Shown piece after piece: positions 33,322-43,928 of a DNA stretch of 64,000 nucleotides. A program made the translations under genes and the position numbers. The notes below the pieces were generated by a model, which made no database searches, had not been told where the DNA came from, and was given only the letters and a program-made list of their open reading frames with translations. Every line of letters starts with the position of its first letter. Positions within the stretch are counted from its first letter, which is position 1. The DNA is from Schizochytrium sp. TIO01. Lineage: Eukaryota; Sar; Bigyra; Thraustochytrida; Thraustochytriidae. The stretch is from contig SMSO01000032.1 of assembly GCA_004764695.1 (NCBI GenBank), positions 5,627,983-5,691,982 of the forward strand, given 5' to 3'.

Positions 33322-36300
33322 CTATAATTCGGGCATGACCACTACACGCCGATCTGCAGCAGGCAACCTTTGCGCTCGCTTGCGGTCTATGATTGCAGCA
33401 ACAGTAACTCCAGCAATTAAGACGAGAGCACCTGCAGCTGCAATTGGAATCGCAATGTATAAAACGTTGGTTGATGAAGTAGAAGATTTTTCGTCTTCTA
33501 CTAAAGAACGCTCGCTTTGGCATGCATCAAACGCTACTATAGAGGAATCGCTTTCAAAGCCATAATCTGAACAAATTCCATCAAGATTGTAGCTTGAGCG
33601 TGCACAATAGTTTGAGTTTGTCTCATTTAGCTCGGAGCAAGTCGCGGTCAATTCAACTGTTCCATACCATTGAATTGGTGGAATAAGGAGTCCTGCCATC
33701 TCAAAGTAGCTAAGAGAAAGGTAAGAATAGGTTTTTTCGCGGGTCAGATCTGGGTTGCACTGCCGCTGCAACACATAGCGAAAGAATAACAATCCACGAT
33801 CTGTATCGAAATAATACAGGTCCCCATTTCCATTGACAACTTCTGTCAAGTTAGAGGCGGCAGTAAATGGATAATCTGTAGTATCGCACCATGAGACACC
33901 AGAAGCAGATCGGTATGAAATATTGAATACAGTATCAGCTGGATAGGGCATCACAATGATCACGGTATCATCCACTTTCATTTGAGGTTTTCGAAATGTG
34001 GCACTTACTGGACTTCCGGAGTCAAACAGAAGGAGCCAACCAAGTCCGTTTGTTGCTCCACTTATGACTGCATCACCCTTAATAGGAAGACCAACTTCAG
34101 CAGGATTGCCTTCTTGACCAATGTACATGACTGACCCAACACGTGGGCAGGGCTCATCTCCGCCGTTCGTACAAATATCACCATTCTCGAACCCATCAAC
34201 AAGATCAGGGTCAAATTTGACAATGAATGATGCAACACTTCGTGATTTGCCTGTTACTGAGGACACAGCGTCACAAGCATAGTAGTCGTTTGTAAAAACA
34301 CAATTGTCATCTAATCTCCACCACGTAATGTTCTCTCGGCCTGAGCCAATAATACGCGGCCCGATGGCACCATTGTACTCCCCATTGATGGTTCCATCTG
34401 CATCAAACATGTTGGCATCAGCGCCACTCACTGTTAGGTGGCTCGACACAGTTTGGCCGAAAAGCGCACTTGTGTTGACATTGTCATAAGTGACATTGCG
34501 TACAATTTGAATAAAACCTGGCACGTATTTATCGGAATGAGTCAAAAATCGCCATACAGGAGAGTCACGCTCAACATCTCCACAATTGCGCATAATGATT
34601 CCATCAACAATGTGGTATTGATTTACATCGTAAAGTTCATAACCCACATAACTAGAAGAAAACCAGCGTTTTGAGTAATAGTCAGAACCTGACCGCACAG
34701 GCTGAAAGGATTCACTGCGGCAAACAAAAAGAAGATTATGTAAGTAATGCGTGCCTAGCACCGCAACAGGGCGCATCACGTCATGGGCCTCCAAACCGTC
34801 CATAATTCCTCGTTCACCCCAATTGTTTACACCCCAATTGCTCAGAAACACCTTTGTGTTGTTTAAAATCAATGGGCACTCGTACGAGTCATCTCCAGGG
34901 TCACACATGGTGTCTCGAGCATCGCTCTCTCGACCCGGGTTATACATGAGCAGTGACGATGAGGCGTTGACATGTTCCAAACGACCTCCGATGTAAATAC
35001 AACCTGCTCGACTCCACCAAAATCCAGAAGAATGGCACGTATTTCCATCAAACTCCAAGAATGGGCGATTGTGGGGTTGTGCCCCAGTAGGAAAGACCCA
35101 GTCTCGGTAGTCCATAATAGGCTCGGGGATCTTAACGATAGCAAAGCCCGAATATCCTCCAGAAGCAGCATTGCCATAAAAACGATTGTATGCACGTGTA
35201 ATGTAAAAGGGGCTAGCTGTCAGATCTGCAGGTTGGGTTAACGTGGAGTTTTGTATTACCGTATTCATGTATTGACTGCTACTTCTCTGAGGATAGCCAA
35301 GAAAATGAACATGCGCAGCAAGATTGTACGCGAGAGTGTTGTTCTCTTCCACGCCGTCCTCACCACTATAAAAGCAATGACCAATCGCATCATACGCAAC
35401 GTTGTCTGAAATCAACGAGTGATTTGTCCCATGAATCGTTGCACACCGGTAGAAAGTGTGATGCATACTTGAGTGCTTCAGGTACGAGTCTACACCACCT
35501 TCACCCATGTGGTGAAAGTGGAATGGATACCGAGCTAACACGTTTGTTTGACCCATGCGATACAGCTCTACACCTTCGAATCGCACGGTCGCATTTGTTC
35601 CGTTACCGAGCGTATGCCCACCGTAGCCTGTGAGATGCTTATCAATGCAAGGGTAGCTACCATACTCGCTGTTGTAGCAAATATCATCATCTGCATCAGT
35701 GCCCTCAGAAGTAATATCACCCTGGATGATGATGTTGTGCGAGAGCAGGCCAACTTCGGCTTGGTATTCCGATCCTCCGTAGTGGGTGTAATTTAATGCC
35801 TCGGTAACCGTAATACGGGAGAATTCCCCACTAATCTCTACGTTTGAGATCGTACGAACCTCGTTATGGTGCCAGTCTCTCGAGTCCTTGAGTTCGGTCG
35901 CTACTACAACGATTTGTTGGCCAGCTTGCCAGTTGACCTTGTGTTGCAAGTAGATTTGTGTGTCACTGGCAGAGGCTGTAGCAGCAAGCCGGGACCAGGT
36001 GGGATGAAAGATAGAGCCGTGTACATCAAGTACACCATTGCCCTGAGCAGTGATGCCTTTGTAGTGCTGCGAGACTGGAAATGAGGACGGCCTGGACCCA
36101 TGCAAGGTGATGGAGATATCACTGTGCAATCGGCATGTCTCAGAGCCTAATACAAGCTTGCCATCAACGCTGATGCCCGTAGTGTTGAGCATAATGTCTT
36201 CATCTGCGAACACAAGTTCTGAACTTGCAGGAATTGTAATGAGACCATAAACTGTATCGGCAGAGACTGAGCAACCACTGATGAGCACCCGTGAGTTTTC

Positions 36301-36609
36301 GGGTAAGGTTACGTCTTCGCCGTCTGCCGGGACAGCTGAGCCCCAAGTTGATGCATCTTCCCAAGGTAGGAGTTCATCAGCGTCTTCATCAAAAGGGCAG
36401 CTCGTACGTGAGTTCCAGCCATCCGGAGGGGAATTTGGTGTCACTCGAAGCTGAACGACTTCTGTAGCTTCTGCAATACCAATAAGTTCGGACGTGTCGA
36501 AGCCAGAGTCACTGGGATATGCTGGCGCAGTTGTGGTAGAGGTCACGGAACAGCAAAGTGCTGGAGTGCTGTATAGAAGGAGCAGCACACTGTAAACAAA
36601 TAGCTGCAT
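33322..36609 (-). CDS. CEMIP/TMEM2-like surface protein, paralogue 1
   Basis: 1095 residues from the ATG at 36609. I preferred it to the in-frame ATG at 36699 because it starts a proper signal peptide (MQLFVYSVLLLLYSTPALCC). Next come a G8 domain (around WEDASTWGSAVPADGEDVTL) and a long parallel-beta-helix region with the family core ARYPFHFHHMGEGG, SMHHTFYRCATIHGTN and AYDAIGHCFYSGEDGVEEN. A membrane segment (VLYIAIPIAAAGALVLIAGV) precedes a short basic tail ending VVVMPEL. CEMIP and TMEM2 are animal proteins with G8 and PbH1 domains linked to hyaluronan breakdown; here the polysaccharide target is unknown. Many N-glycosylation sequons. It is the last of three same-strand tandem copies, and its 5' half is almost identical to paralogue 3. 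Confidence 0.85.
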   Translation of the reverse strand: MQLFVYSVLLLLYSTPALCCSVTSTTTAPAYPSDSGFDTSELIGIAEATEVVQLRVTPNSPPDGWNSRTSCPFDEDADELLPWEDASTWGSAVPADGEDVTLPENSRVLISGCSVSADTVYGLITIPASSELVFADEDIMLNTTGISVDGKLVLGSETCRLHSDISITLHGSRPSSFPVSQHYKGITAQGNGVLDVHGSIFHPTWSRLAATASASDTQIYLQHKVNWQAGQQIVVVATELKDSRDWHHNEVRTISNVEISGEFSRITVTEALNYTHYGGSEYQAEVGLLSHNIIIQGDITSEGTDADDDICYNSEYGSYPCIDKHLTGYGGHTLGNGTNATVRFEGVELYRMGQTNVLARYPFHFHHMGEGGVDSYLKHSSMHHTFYRCATIHGTNHSLISDNVAYDAIGHCFYSGEDGVEENNTLAYNLAAHVHFLGYPQRSSSQYMNTVIQNSTLTQPADLTASPFYITRAYNRFYGNAASGGYSGFAIVKIPEPIMDYRDWVFPTGAQPHNRPFLEFDGNTCHSSGFWWSRAGCIYIGGRLEHVNASSSLLMYNPGRESDARDTMCDPGDDSYECPLILNNTKVFLSNWGVNNWGERGIMDGLEAHDVMRPVAVLGTHYLHNLLFVCRSESFQPVRSGSDYYSKRWFSSSYVGYELYDVNQYHIVDGIIMRNCGDVERDSPVWRFLTHSDKYVPGFIQIVRNVTYDNVNTSALFGQTVSSHLTVSGADANMFDADGTINGEYNGAIGPRIIGSGRENITWWRLDDNCVFTNDYYACDAVSSVTGKSRSVASFIVKFDPDLVDGFENGDICTNGGDEPCPRVGSVMYIGQEGNPAEVGLPIKGDAVISGATNGLGWLLLFDSGSPVSATFRKPQMKVDDTVIIVMPYPADTVFNISYRSASGVSWCDTTDYPFTAASNLTEVVNGNGDLYYFDTDRGLLFFRYVLQRQCNPDLTREKTYSYLSLSYFEMAGLLIPPIQWYGTVELTATCSELNETNSNYCARSSYNLDGICSDYGFESDSSIVAFDACQSERSLVEDEKSSTSSTNVLYIAIPIAAAGALVLIAGVTVAAIIDRKRAQRLPAADRRVVVMPEL
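35281..36546 (-). repeat. Homogenised tract shared with 45912-47177 (copy a)
   Basis: Aligns without gaps at a constant offset of 10631 bases to paralogue 3, with about ten base differences by eye. Similarity stops abruptly at 36546, just after the signal peptide, and decays through 35280-35100. Confidence 0.85.
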
Positions 36610-38642
36610 GGCCTCAACAGAGGTGGTGTAAGGACTTGTACAAGCCTTGAGCCTTTGACTGAGTTCGAGTTTTGCATTTGTGAACCTGTGTTCCTTCATG
36701 GTTTTTGTCCTTCCTTCGTCTATTAACAGGGACGATGTACTGTTACAAAGCCTTTTAATAGTGGTGGGGCCAGAAATGAAAGAAAAGACAAGAAGCAGTA
36801 CACGCTAAGAGCAAGTGCAATCCTTTTGAGTCAGATTGAAGTCATAATCGAGTAGAACAAACTTGTAAGATAGTTTTATTGTACGCACGACCAAACTGGC
36901 GCTCAATCTGAGTTTTGCGACAGCATGGTTGTCATCAAAACGTCTCCCTCAGGTAGAAAGTGGTCCGAGTCAGATCTTCTTTCCTTTCACTAAACAGTAG
37001 TAGAGGACCGCTTGCATTAAGAAAAGAAGTTTGAGTAATAAGAAAATTCAAATTAGAGTACTAATATGTACCTAAGAATTAGCTAGTAGGTAATTGCCTC
37101 CTTTTCGTTTCTTTTTTTCCTTCGTAATTTAATCTAGATATGCACACCTGCTCATACTTCTATTGAATTCAGTAAGTATTTGTCTATTAAAAGAATTAAG
37201 TAGAGGAAAACTGGCGTGCGCTCTGACTTTTTGTTTTTAGTTGTACCTGGAGGAGAGAAATAGCGACATCCTTTAAAGTTGTCAGAGAAGCTGACTTTAA
37301 CTATTCACTCCAATTGATTGGACAAAGGCACTTACTTAAGGATAATGAAAGCTCTTTTGGTGGGGAGGAACAGCAAAGGTGTGAATTGTTTTCTACAAAA
37401 TCACCGCCATTGTGCAAAAAGAATCCTGATGCGACTTATGACATAATGCAAGCAAAATTATATAGACATATATCCTTCCTACTGAAACAAAAAAACTAGG
37501 TCCGGCTGGAGATTTGAGAACCTAATGAATTCACTGTTTGAAACGACCGAGTTTGAGGCAGAAGAAAAGCTGCACAATGGCGTCAAGGTTATTCTTCAAC
37601 TTGTTTTTAGACATTTAGTCTCCTGAGTCATATAAATGTAAACTTATAGAGAGGCACAGTAAATGTTAAATGCAAAGTTTTGGATCTAGCTTTACCTCTT
37701 GATTAATCTTGAATATATAGTTAGTGTGAAATTGTCATCAACGTTCTAATAACCGCTATTCCAAAATGTTTAGACGCTACTTCGAATATTGGACGTATTC
37801 GCCTCAGAGTCCACCTCAAGGACTCATTTGTTTTTGTCTTGCTTGATTATTCTTGTCTTTAAATTTAATAATAATTATAAGAAGGAGGAAAGGATATATC
37901 ATTGGATGGTGGTAAAGTTGATCACACTCACTTTCCATGAATTGCTTCATCTTTCGGAAGGCATCAGATTAGTGAAATCATTGCATCTGTATAAAGTTAA
38001 AAATGTACTTGCTGGAGGCATAAATCATGTAGATTGAGTTTATTACAGGCTGCATAAGAAATCTAAATCATCATAACAAAGTTATCTAATTTTTCTATAT
38101 TATGAATTTAATGTCTAGAGTTTCTGCTTTTATACACTAGGCGTGGTCTTTATTAGATTTTAGCTTGTGTCGTGTTGAGCGTACAGATATAGAACATTGG
38201 CAAGTGATTGAACGATGGCTGTCGAGGAAGCATAAAGACTCCAGGACTGTATTCAGGCAATTGAGGTATTTCAGGTTCTGAATACAGGTTGAAACCTTCA
38301 AACTAGGCAGCCAAGCTAATTATTAGGCTAGGTTATACATTCTTTTCAAAATTGACTCTCTAGTCCATCGTCAAAGTTGTCATTATCATTAATAGCTAGT
38401 CCTTGAATTGGTTCGTTGCATCTAATATTGATAGCTGTTATTGTAGCGACTAAGACCTTTCTAATTGTATTCGAGACACTACCCTGTTTCCGCGCACATT
38501 CCTACTGCTTACAGGGCTACATTTTTGCATTTGCTAAAATCAAGCTTATTGAGATATGGCTAGAAATATTACCTACGTTAACAGATGTTACTTAGAAACT
38601 CGATTCCTAACTTGAACATCAAAGTCGTTATTCTATCCACAT
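36610..38642. other. Spacer between CEMIP-like paralogues 1 and 2
   Basis: About 2 kb, A/T-rich, holding the promoter of paralogue 1 and the 3' region of paralogue 2. No gene remnant between the copies was recognised. Confidence 0.55.
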
Positions 38643-41600
38643 TTAGCATTCGACACTACGGGCATCTGGCTTCACCACGACGCGTCCGCTATGCTGGCCC
38701 GGAGAGTTCAAATACATTGGTGTCCTTGCTTGGATTTGGCGACGGTGACGAAGCTTGATGAAGCCTATCGCGCCTGCAACAAGAAGCAAGAGTCCAACTA
38801 CAGCAGAAGGAGCAGCTATAACGAGTGCTTTCGAAAAAGGATTTTCGGAACTTTTCTCGGACGACCCTGTCGGAGTTAAGGAATCGACTACCGTATCAGC
38901 TGATTTGGTTCCTAAGCAGGAATCATAAGCCGCAATAGAAGAGTTTGCAGTGAAGCCATAATCTTCGCAAATGTTGGCCATGCTGTAATTTGACAGGACA
39001 CAGTATGTTGTGTCCGTTGCATTCAAATCACAATTTGCAACAAGCTGAATTTTCCCATAAGTTTGAGTGTATGGGATTCGCATGTCCTTGTATGTGTAGT
39101 AAGAGAGACCAAGATTACCATACGCTGGAGCTTGGGAAAAATCTGCATCTTCAAGGTCTTGAACAATATAACGAAAAAACAAGACGCCTCGATCTGTATC
39201 AAAAAAGTAACGATCCCCATTTCCGTTGATGACAGCATCTAGAGATGCTGCTGAAGTGAACTCGTGATAGCAGGTTTTAACTGAGATCCAATACCAACAC
39301 CAGTACGCTGCATAATAGGTTAGGTTAAATGATGTACCTGGCGGGTAAGGAATTGCAATCATAAGAAGCTCATCCTCATCTATTTGGGTCTTTTTAAACG
39401 TAATATTTGCAGGGCTTCCATTATCAAAGAGCATGAGCCAGCCAAGTCCCCCAGTCGGTCCATTGAGAGCTGTCAGACCTTCGATGGGGAGACCGACTTC
39501 TTGAGGGTTGCCTTCCTGCCCAATGTGCATAACCGATCCAACTCTGGGGCACGACTTTGATCGGTCCCCGTTGGTGCAAATCTGATATTTTGTCACCTGG
39601 GAGTCTAAGGTGGGATCAAAATTCATTTCAAAGCTGGCAATACCTCGAGATTTACCGGTGATATACGATACGGCATCGCAAATGTAGTAATCGTTGTGTT
39701 TGGTACAATTTTCATCAAGTTTCCACCACTCAATACCTTCGCGAGCTGATCCAAGAATTTGAGGTCCATTTCTGCCTGCTAGAATTGTTCCATCAGCATC
39801 ATAAATGCCTACATCGTATCCACTGATGGACAAATAGTCTTCCACCGTTTCTCCAAAAAGCATAGATTTGTCAATTTGATCATAGGTGACATTTCGAATG
39901 ATTTGCTGAAAGCCAGGCACATAACGGTCTGAATGCGTGAGGAACCGCCAGACAAAGGCATTGCTAGACTGGTTACCGCATTTGCGCATAATGATACCAT
40001 CAACAATATGTCTCTGATCAACATCATAAGTCTCGTAGCCTACATAGGCTCCAGTAAACCACCGGTACCCATAGTATCCAGTATCAGGCTGTTCCGGAAC
40101 GAAGTTCCCTGAGCGGCAGGTAAAAAGTAGATTTGTCAATGTATGCGAGCCTAGGATTGCAACTGGCCTACTGGTGTCATGAACTTCAAGTCCATCAATA
40201 AATCCACGCTGTCCCCAGTTGTTCACACCCCAGTTACTCAGGAAGACCTTGGTATTATTAAGAATAAGTGGACAATCCACTGCTTTCTTGCCAATACCAC
40301 AGAGAGTATTACGAGGGCTACTATCACGGCCTGGGTTGTACATGAGCTGTTTGGAAGTATCATTAACATGAAGCAGTTTTCCACCAATATAAATACAACT
40401 GGCCTGGTGCCACCAAAACCCAGAAGAATGACAAGAGTTGCCATTGAATTCTTGAAATGGCCGGTGTTGCGGAGAAGTACCAGAAACATAAGTAGTATTT
40501 CGATAGTCCATGATTGGTTTCGTGAGTTTTACAATAGCGAAACCGGCGTAACCTCCTGAAGCAGCATTGCCAACGTAGCGATTATAAGCTCGGGTGATGT
40601 AAAAAGGGCTCGCAGATACATCCGCTGGTTGGGTAAGATTTTCATTCTGATAAACTGTGCTCATGTATTGACTACCTGTGGTGGTCATTGGGTAACCCAA
40701 GAAATGAACATGCGCACCAAGGTTGAACGCGAGGGTATTCTTCTCTTCCACGCCATCCTCGCCACTGTAGTAGCAATGGCCAATCGCATCGTAAGCAACA
40801 TTGTTAGCGATGCGTGAGCTGTTGGTTCCATGGATAGTTGCGCAACGGTAAAAGCTGTGGTGAATGCTGGAATGCTTCAAGTATGAGTTCTTACCCCCTT
40901 CTCCCATATGGTGGAGGTGAAACGGATACCGAGCTAGAACATTTGTTTGACCCATGCGATATAGCTCCACACCCTCAAAGCGAACAACCGCGTTTGTTCC
41001 ATTGCCTAATGTGTGTCCACCAAAGCCTGTGAGATGTTTATCTTCACATGGATAACTGGGGTACCTTTCTGTGGAACATACATCATTTTCTGTATCAGAT
41101 CCTTCGGAAGACTCGTCACCTTGAATTATAACGTTATGTGAAAGCAATCCCACTTCAGCTTGGTACTCGGAACCTCCATAGTGGGTATAATCTAATGGCT
41201 CAGTCAAAGTAATTCGCGAGAAGGACCCGCTAAGTTCAACCTTTTGGATGATGCGAACTTCATTGTGGTGCCAATCTCGTGAGTCCTTAATCTCGGTGCT
41301 GATAATCACGATTTCTTGCCCAGCTTGCCAGTTTACCTTGTGTTGAAGGTAGATTTCAGTATCGCCAGATGCTACTGTGGTTGCCAAGCGGGTCCATGTT
41401 GGATGGAATATTGAGCCGTGGATATTGAGTACTCCGCTATTCTGCGCAGTGATCCCTTTATATGAAGGTGCTGCTGGGAGCTCTGACGAGGGGGGACGGA
41501 CACCATGCAGAGTGATAGAGATGCGACTATTGAGGCGACATGTTTCAGATCCCAAGACGAGCTCTCCGTAAACCGTGATACCAGTGGTATTGAAGGAAAT

Positions 41601-42011
41601 ATCTTCATCTGCGAAAATTAGCTTGGAATTTTCTGGAATTGTAATACCACCAAAGACCGTACCTGAAGAAACTGAACAGCCACTGAGCAACACACTTGCG
41701 TTCGTTGGTAGTGTTACATCCTCTCCTGCGATAGGGACCGTGTTAGATGGCCATGTAGTGGCATCTTCCCAGGCAAGGAGTTCTTCGTTGTCGTAAGGGC
41801 AGTCCAATTTACTATTCCAACCACTTGGCGGGTAATTTGGTGTTACGCGAAGCTTTATAATTTCGGTTGCTTTCTCGATGCTAATGAATCCGCTTGTGTC
41901 AAATCCAGTGTCTCCAGGATACCATGGGGCGTGCGTTGTAGAGGTTGGAATGCATGAATCCGCACAAGCATGATGCAGCAGTGCACTTACAAGAAACAGA
42001 GTTCGAAACAT
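38643..42011 (-). CDS. CEMIP/TMEM2-like surface protein, paralogue 2
   Basis: 1122 residues from the ATG at 42011, which opens a signal peptide (MFRTLFLVSALLHHACADSC). An in-frame ATG at 42068 would add 19 residues. Same architecture as its neighbours: G8 domain (WEDATTWPSNTVPIAGEDVT), beta-helix core with ARYPFHLHHMGEGG and AYDAIGHCYYSGEDGVEE, a C-terminal membrane helix (about 25 residues, ALVIAAPSAVVGLLLLVAGA) and a basic tail containing GRVVVKPD. This middle copy differs from the other two along its whole length, so the near-identity of the outer pair cannot be simple recent block duplication. The likely role is at the cell surface on an extracellular polysaccharide; the substrate is unknown. 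Confidence 0.85.
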   Translation of the reverse strand: MFRTLFLVSALLHHACADSCIPTSTTHAPWYPGDTGFDTSGFISIEKATEIIKLRVTPNYPPSGWNSKLDCPYDNEELLAWEDATTWPSNTVPIAGEDVTLPTNASVLLSGCSVSSGTVFGGITIPENSKLIFADEDISFNTTGITVYGELVLGSETCRLNSRISITLHGVRPPSSELPAAPSYKGITAQNSGVLNIHGSIFHPTWTRLATTVASGDTEIYLQHKVNWQAGQEIVIISTEIKDSRDWHHNEVRIIQKVELSGSFSRITLTEPLDYTHYGGSEYQAEVGLLSHNVIIQGDESSEGSDTENDVCSTERYPSYPCEDKHLTGFGGHTLGNGTNAVVRFEGVELYRMGQTNVLARYPFHLHHMGEGGKNSYLKHSSIHHSFYRCATIHGTNSSRIANNVAYDAIGHCYYSGEDGVEEKNTLAFNLGAHVHFLGYPMTTTGSQYMSTVYQNENLTQPADVSASPFYITRAYNRYVGNAASGGYAGFAIVKLTKPIMDYRNTTYVSGTSPQHRPFQEFNGNSCHSSGFWWHQASCIYIGGKLLHVNDTSKQLMYNPGRDSSPRNTLCGIGKKAVDCPLILNNTKVFLSNWGVNNWGQRGFIDGLEVHDTSRPVAILGSHTLTNLLFTCRSGNFVPEQPDTGYYGYRWFTGAYVGYETYDVDQRHIVDGIIMRKCGNQSSNAFVWRFLTHSDRYVPGFQQIIRNVTYDQIDKSMLFGETVEDYLSISGYDVGIYDADGTILAGRNGPQILGSAREGIEWWKLDENCTKHNDYYICDAVSYITGKSRGIASFEMNFDPTLDSQVTKYQICTNGDRSKSCPRVGSVMHIGQEGNPQEVGLPIEGLTALNGPTGGLGWLMLFDNGSPANITFKKTQIDEDELLMIAIPYPPGTSFNLTYYAAYWCWYWISVKTCYHEFTSAASLDAVINGNGDRYFFDTDRGVLFFRYIVQDLEDADFSQAPAYGNLGLSYYTYKDMRIPYTQTYGKIQLVANCDLNATDTTYCVLSNYSMANICEDYGFTANSSIAAYDSCLGTKSADTVVDSLTPTGSSEKSSENPFSKALVIAAPSAVVGLLLLVAGAIGFIKLRHRRQIQARTPMYLNSPGQHSGRVVVKPDARSVEC

Positions 42012-43215
42012 TCTTAAATCCGTGTGGACTCTCTGTCGAATCATTATTTGAGCTGCAGGTTCGAACAATGCGCTGTTAGGGAATTACATCATACCACTTT
42101 GTTGCTTTATGGTCCACACGTCTTGTCCTATAAGAAGTCCCTAGAAGATATATATATATTTATTTATTTTAATTTTAATTAAAAAAATTGATGGGCCCTA
42201 TAGAAATGAAATTAATTTCCTAGCACTTTAAAAAATAAATATTAAAAGATACTGCTGCTTAAATATTATATATAATGCTAGTCCTTTTTATTTACATCGA
42301 AGAGCTCCGCAAGCTAAACTTATACTTTTTGAATAAACGGCGTTTTTCATCGCAAGACCCAGACCACTTTACATAGAACCCGAACCTAACTCCTTCATTA
42401 ATTTGCTGTAATGAAATTCGATAATCGAAACCAACATTTTATCTGAGACAGATTGTTCAATTGTTCGCAAGATTTTGTATTTTAATTTCATTCAAAGAGA
42501 AAAAAAGTACTCATGTATATATTAATCGGTGTGCGAAGTGAACCAACCAAGTTGAAGGAGCGCACTTGAATTCAACTTGGAAGTGTGGAGTCTCCCAAAT
42601 TCTCTTGCACCCACACACAAAACAAGGTTCACTCGCTCATTTCGCTACAATGCTTACTCTGAAGGCCGAGCCCGTCTCTGTGAGTCCGGGTCTCTCAGCG
42701 TGTTCTGTCCACCAATCCAACTCAGTTCTCTGTTTTCTAAAAGGGGGCGCACGCCAACAATATCTGATAATGCAATGACGATCAATTGTATTAAAAACAT
42801 GTCAATCCTAGGAGTATTTTAGGAACTGGATACCTAAGTAGACTAATAGTAATAGTGATATGTATCACTCATTTTAGTTTGTTAATTAAAAGAATTGAAA
42901 TTTAAAAAAAATAAAATAATAATAATAAAAGGAACAAGAGAAGAAATATATTATTATTTAAACAGCCTAGTACAGGTAGCCGGTAGATAGGTATCAATCA
43001 AAGTTCAAAATTATATAATCTACACGGTAATAGTATCTCTAGACCACGCAGTCTCGGAGAAAAAGTCTCCACAATACATGGGAAAAGCGTCGACGGCCCC
43101 AAATCCTAAGTTTGGAGTGAACCGCTTTCACACGGCTTAGATACCGCCAATCGATCGGGCTCGTCAAAAAGGAGGTTCATTTTGAAATAAAGCAAACAAC
43201 CTAATATTGATCATT
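42012..43215. other. Spacer upstream of paralogue 2
   Basis: A/T-rich (42150-42260, 42890-42970), with no coding sequence recognised. It contains the promoter of paralogue 2. Confidence 0.55.
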
Positions 43216-43491
43216 TTATGAAGGTTTATAGTATACTATCATGTAATAGGCCTGAAGAACCCGATTGCCCTTGTATAGGCAGGCGGATTTCAGAGAAGGA
43301 TAGAGCTTCTTAATGCGCTGCACCAGGTTATCATCAGCATCCAAATGCTTGGATGTGCCGTGGAAGTATTCGCGAACCCTTGTCAGGAAATTCTTTGGGA
43401 ACTGCAAAGGGTCTCGCTCAAGCTCAGCGTCAAAAAACTGGCTATACGTACTGGGGATGGGGTTGTTGACGCTCAACGCTAAAGACCTCAT
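43216..43491 (-). CDS. Small hypothetical protein, 91 residues
   Basis: The start context CCAAAAATGAGG is favourable and amino-acid composition is balanced, with hydrophobic and charged residues interleaved (for example FPKNFLTRVREYFHG and LVQRIKKLYPSLKSA). No signal peptide, membrane segment or known domain. It sits between CEMIP-like paralogues 2 and 3 on the same strand. It could be a genuine small cytosolic protein, a last exon, or a remnant. Confidence 0.4.
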   Translation of the reverse strand: MRSLALSVNNPIPSTYSQFFDAELERDPLQFPKNFLTRVREYFHGTSKHLDADDNLVQRIKKLYPSLKSACLYKGNRVLQAYYMIVYYKPS

Positions 43492-43928
43492 TTTTGGCGT
43501 TTCTACGATTTCTCCAGCCCACCCTCCGCAGCTCAGGACGCACTATTTTTTCACTCAGCGGGCGACTTTGTCTCAGAGACAGCGTGCTAGGTATTTATGG
43601 AACTTTTTCAGATCTAATATCTATTAGTATGCAAAAAGTCTCTAGAAAACGAATTGTAAGATTCACTTTTTGTACATCTAGATCTTTAAGAATGGACTAC
43701 CTAGTAGAATAAATGAAGATTAAATGCCCCAAGCTCCTTATTATAATTAATTAAAGGAAAAAATAGAGTTCAACTTCAAAAATTCAGATAATAACATTAG
43801 AAAATTAAAAATTAAACATGACAACTTGAGAGAATTATTAGTTCTAAGTCACTTCTACATGCCCCCTTTTTTTTTCTTTTTTTTTAATTAAAAATATGTC
43901 AAAACTAATTTAAAAACAACTTAAACAA
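43492..43928. other. Short spacer before paralogue 3
   Basis: A/T-rich 3' region of paralogue 3 and upstream region of the small ORF; nothing further seen. Confidence 0.5.
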
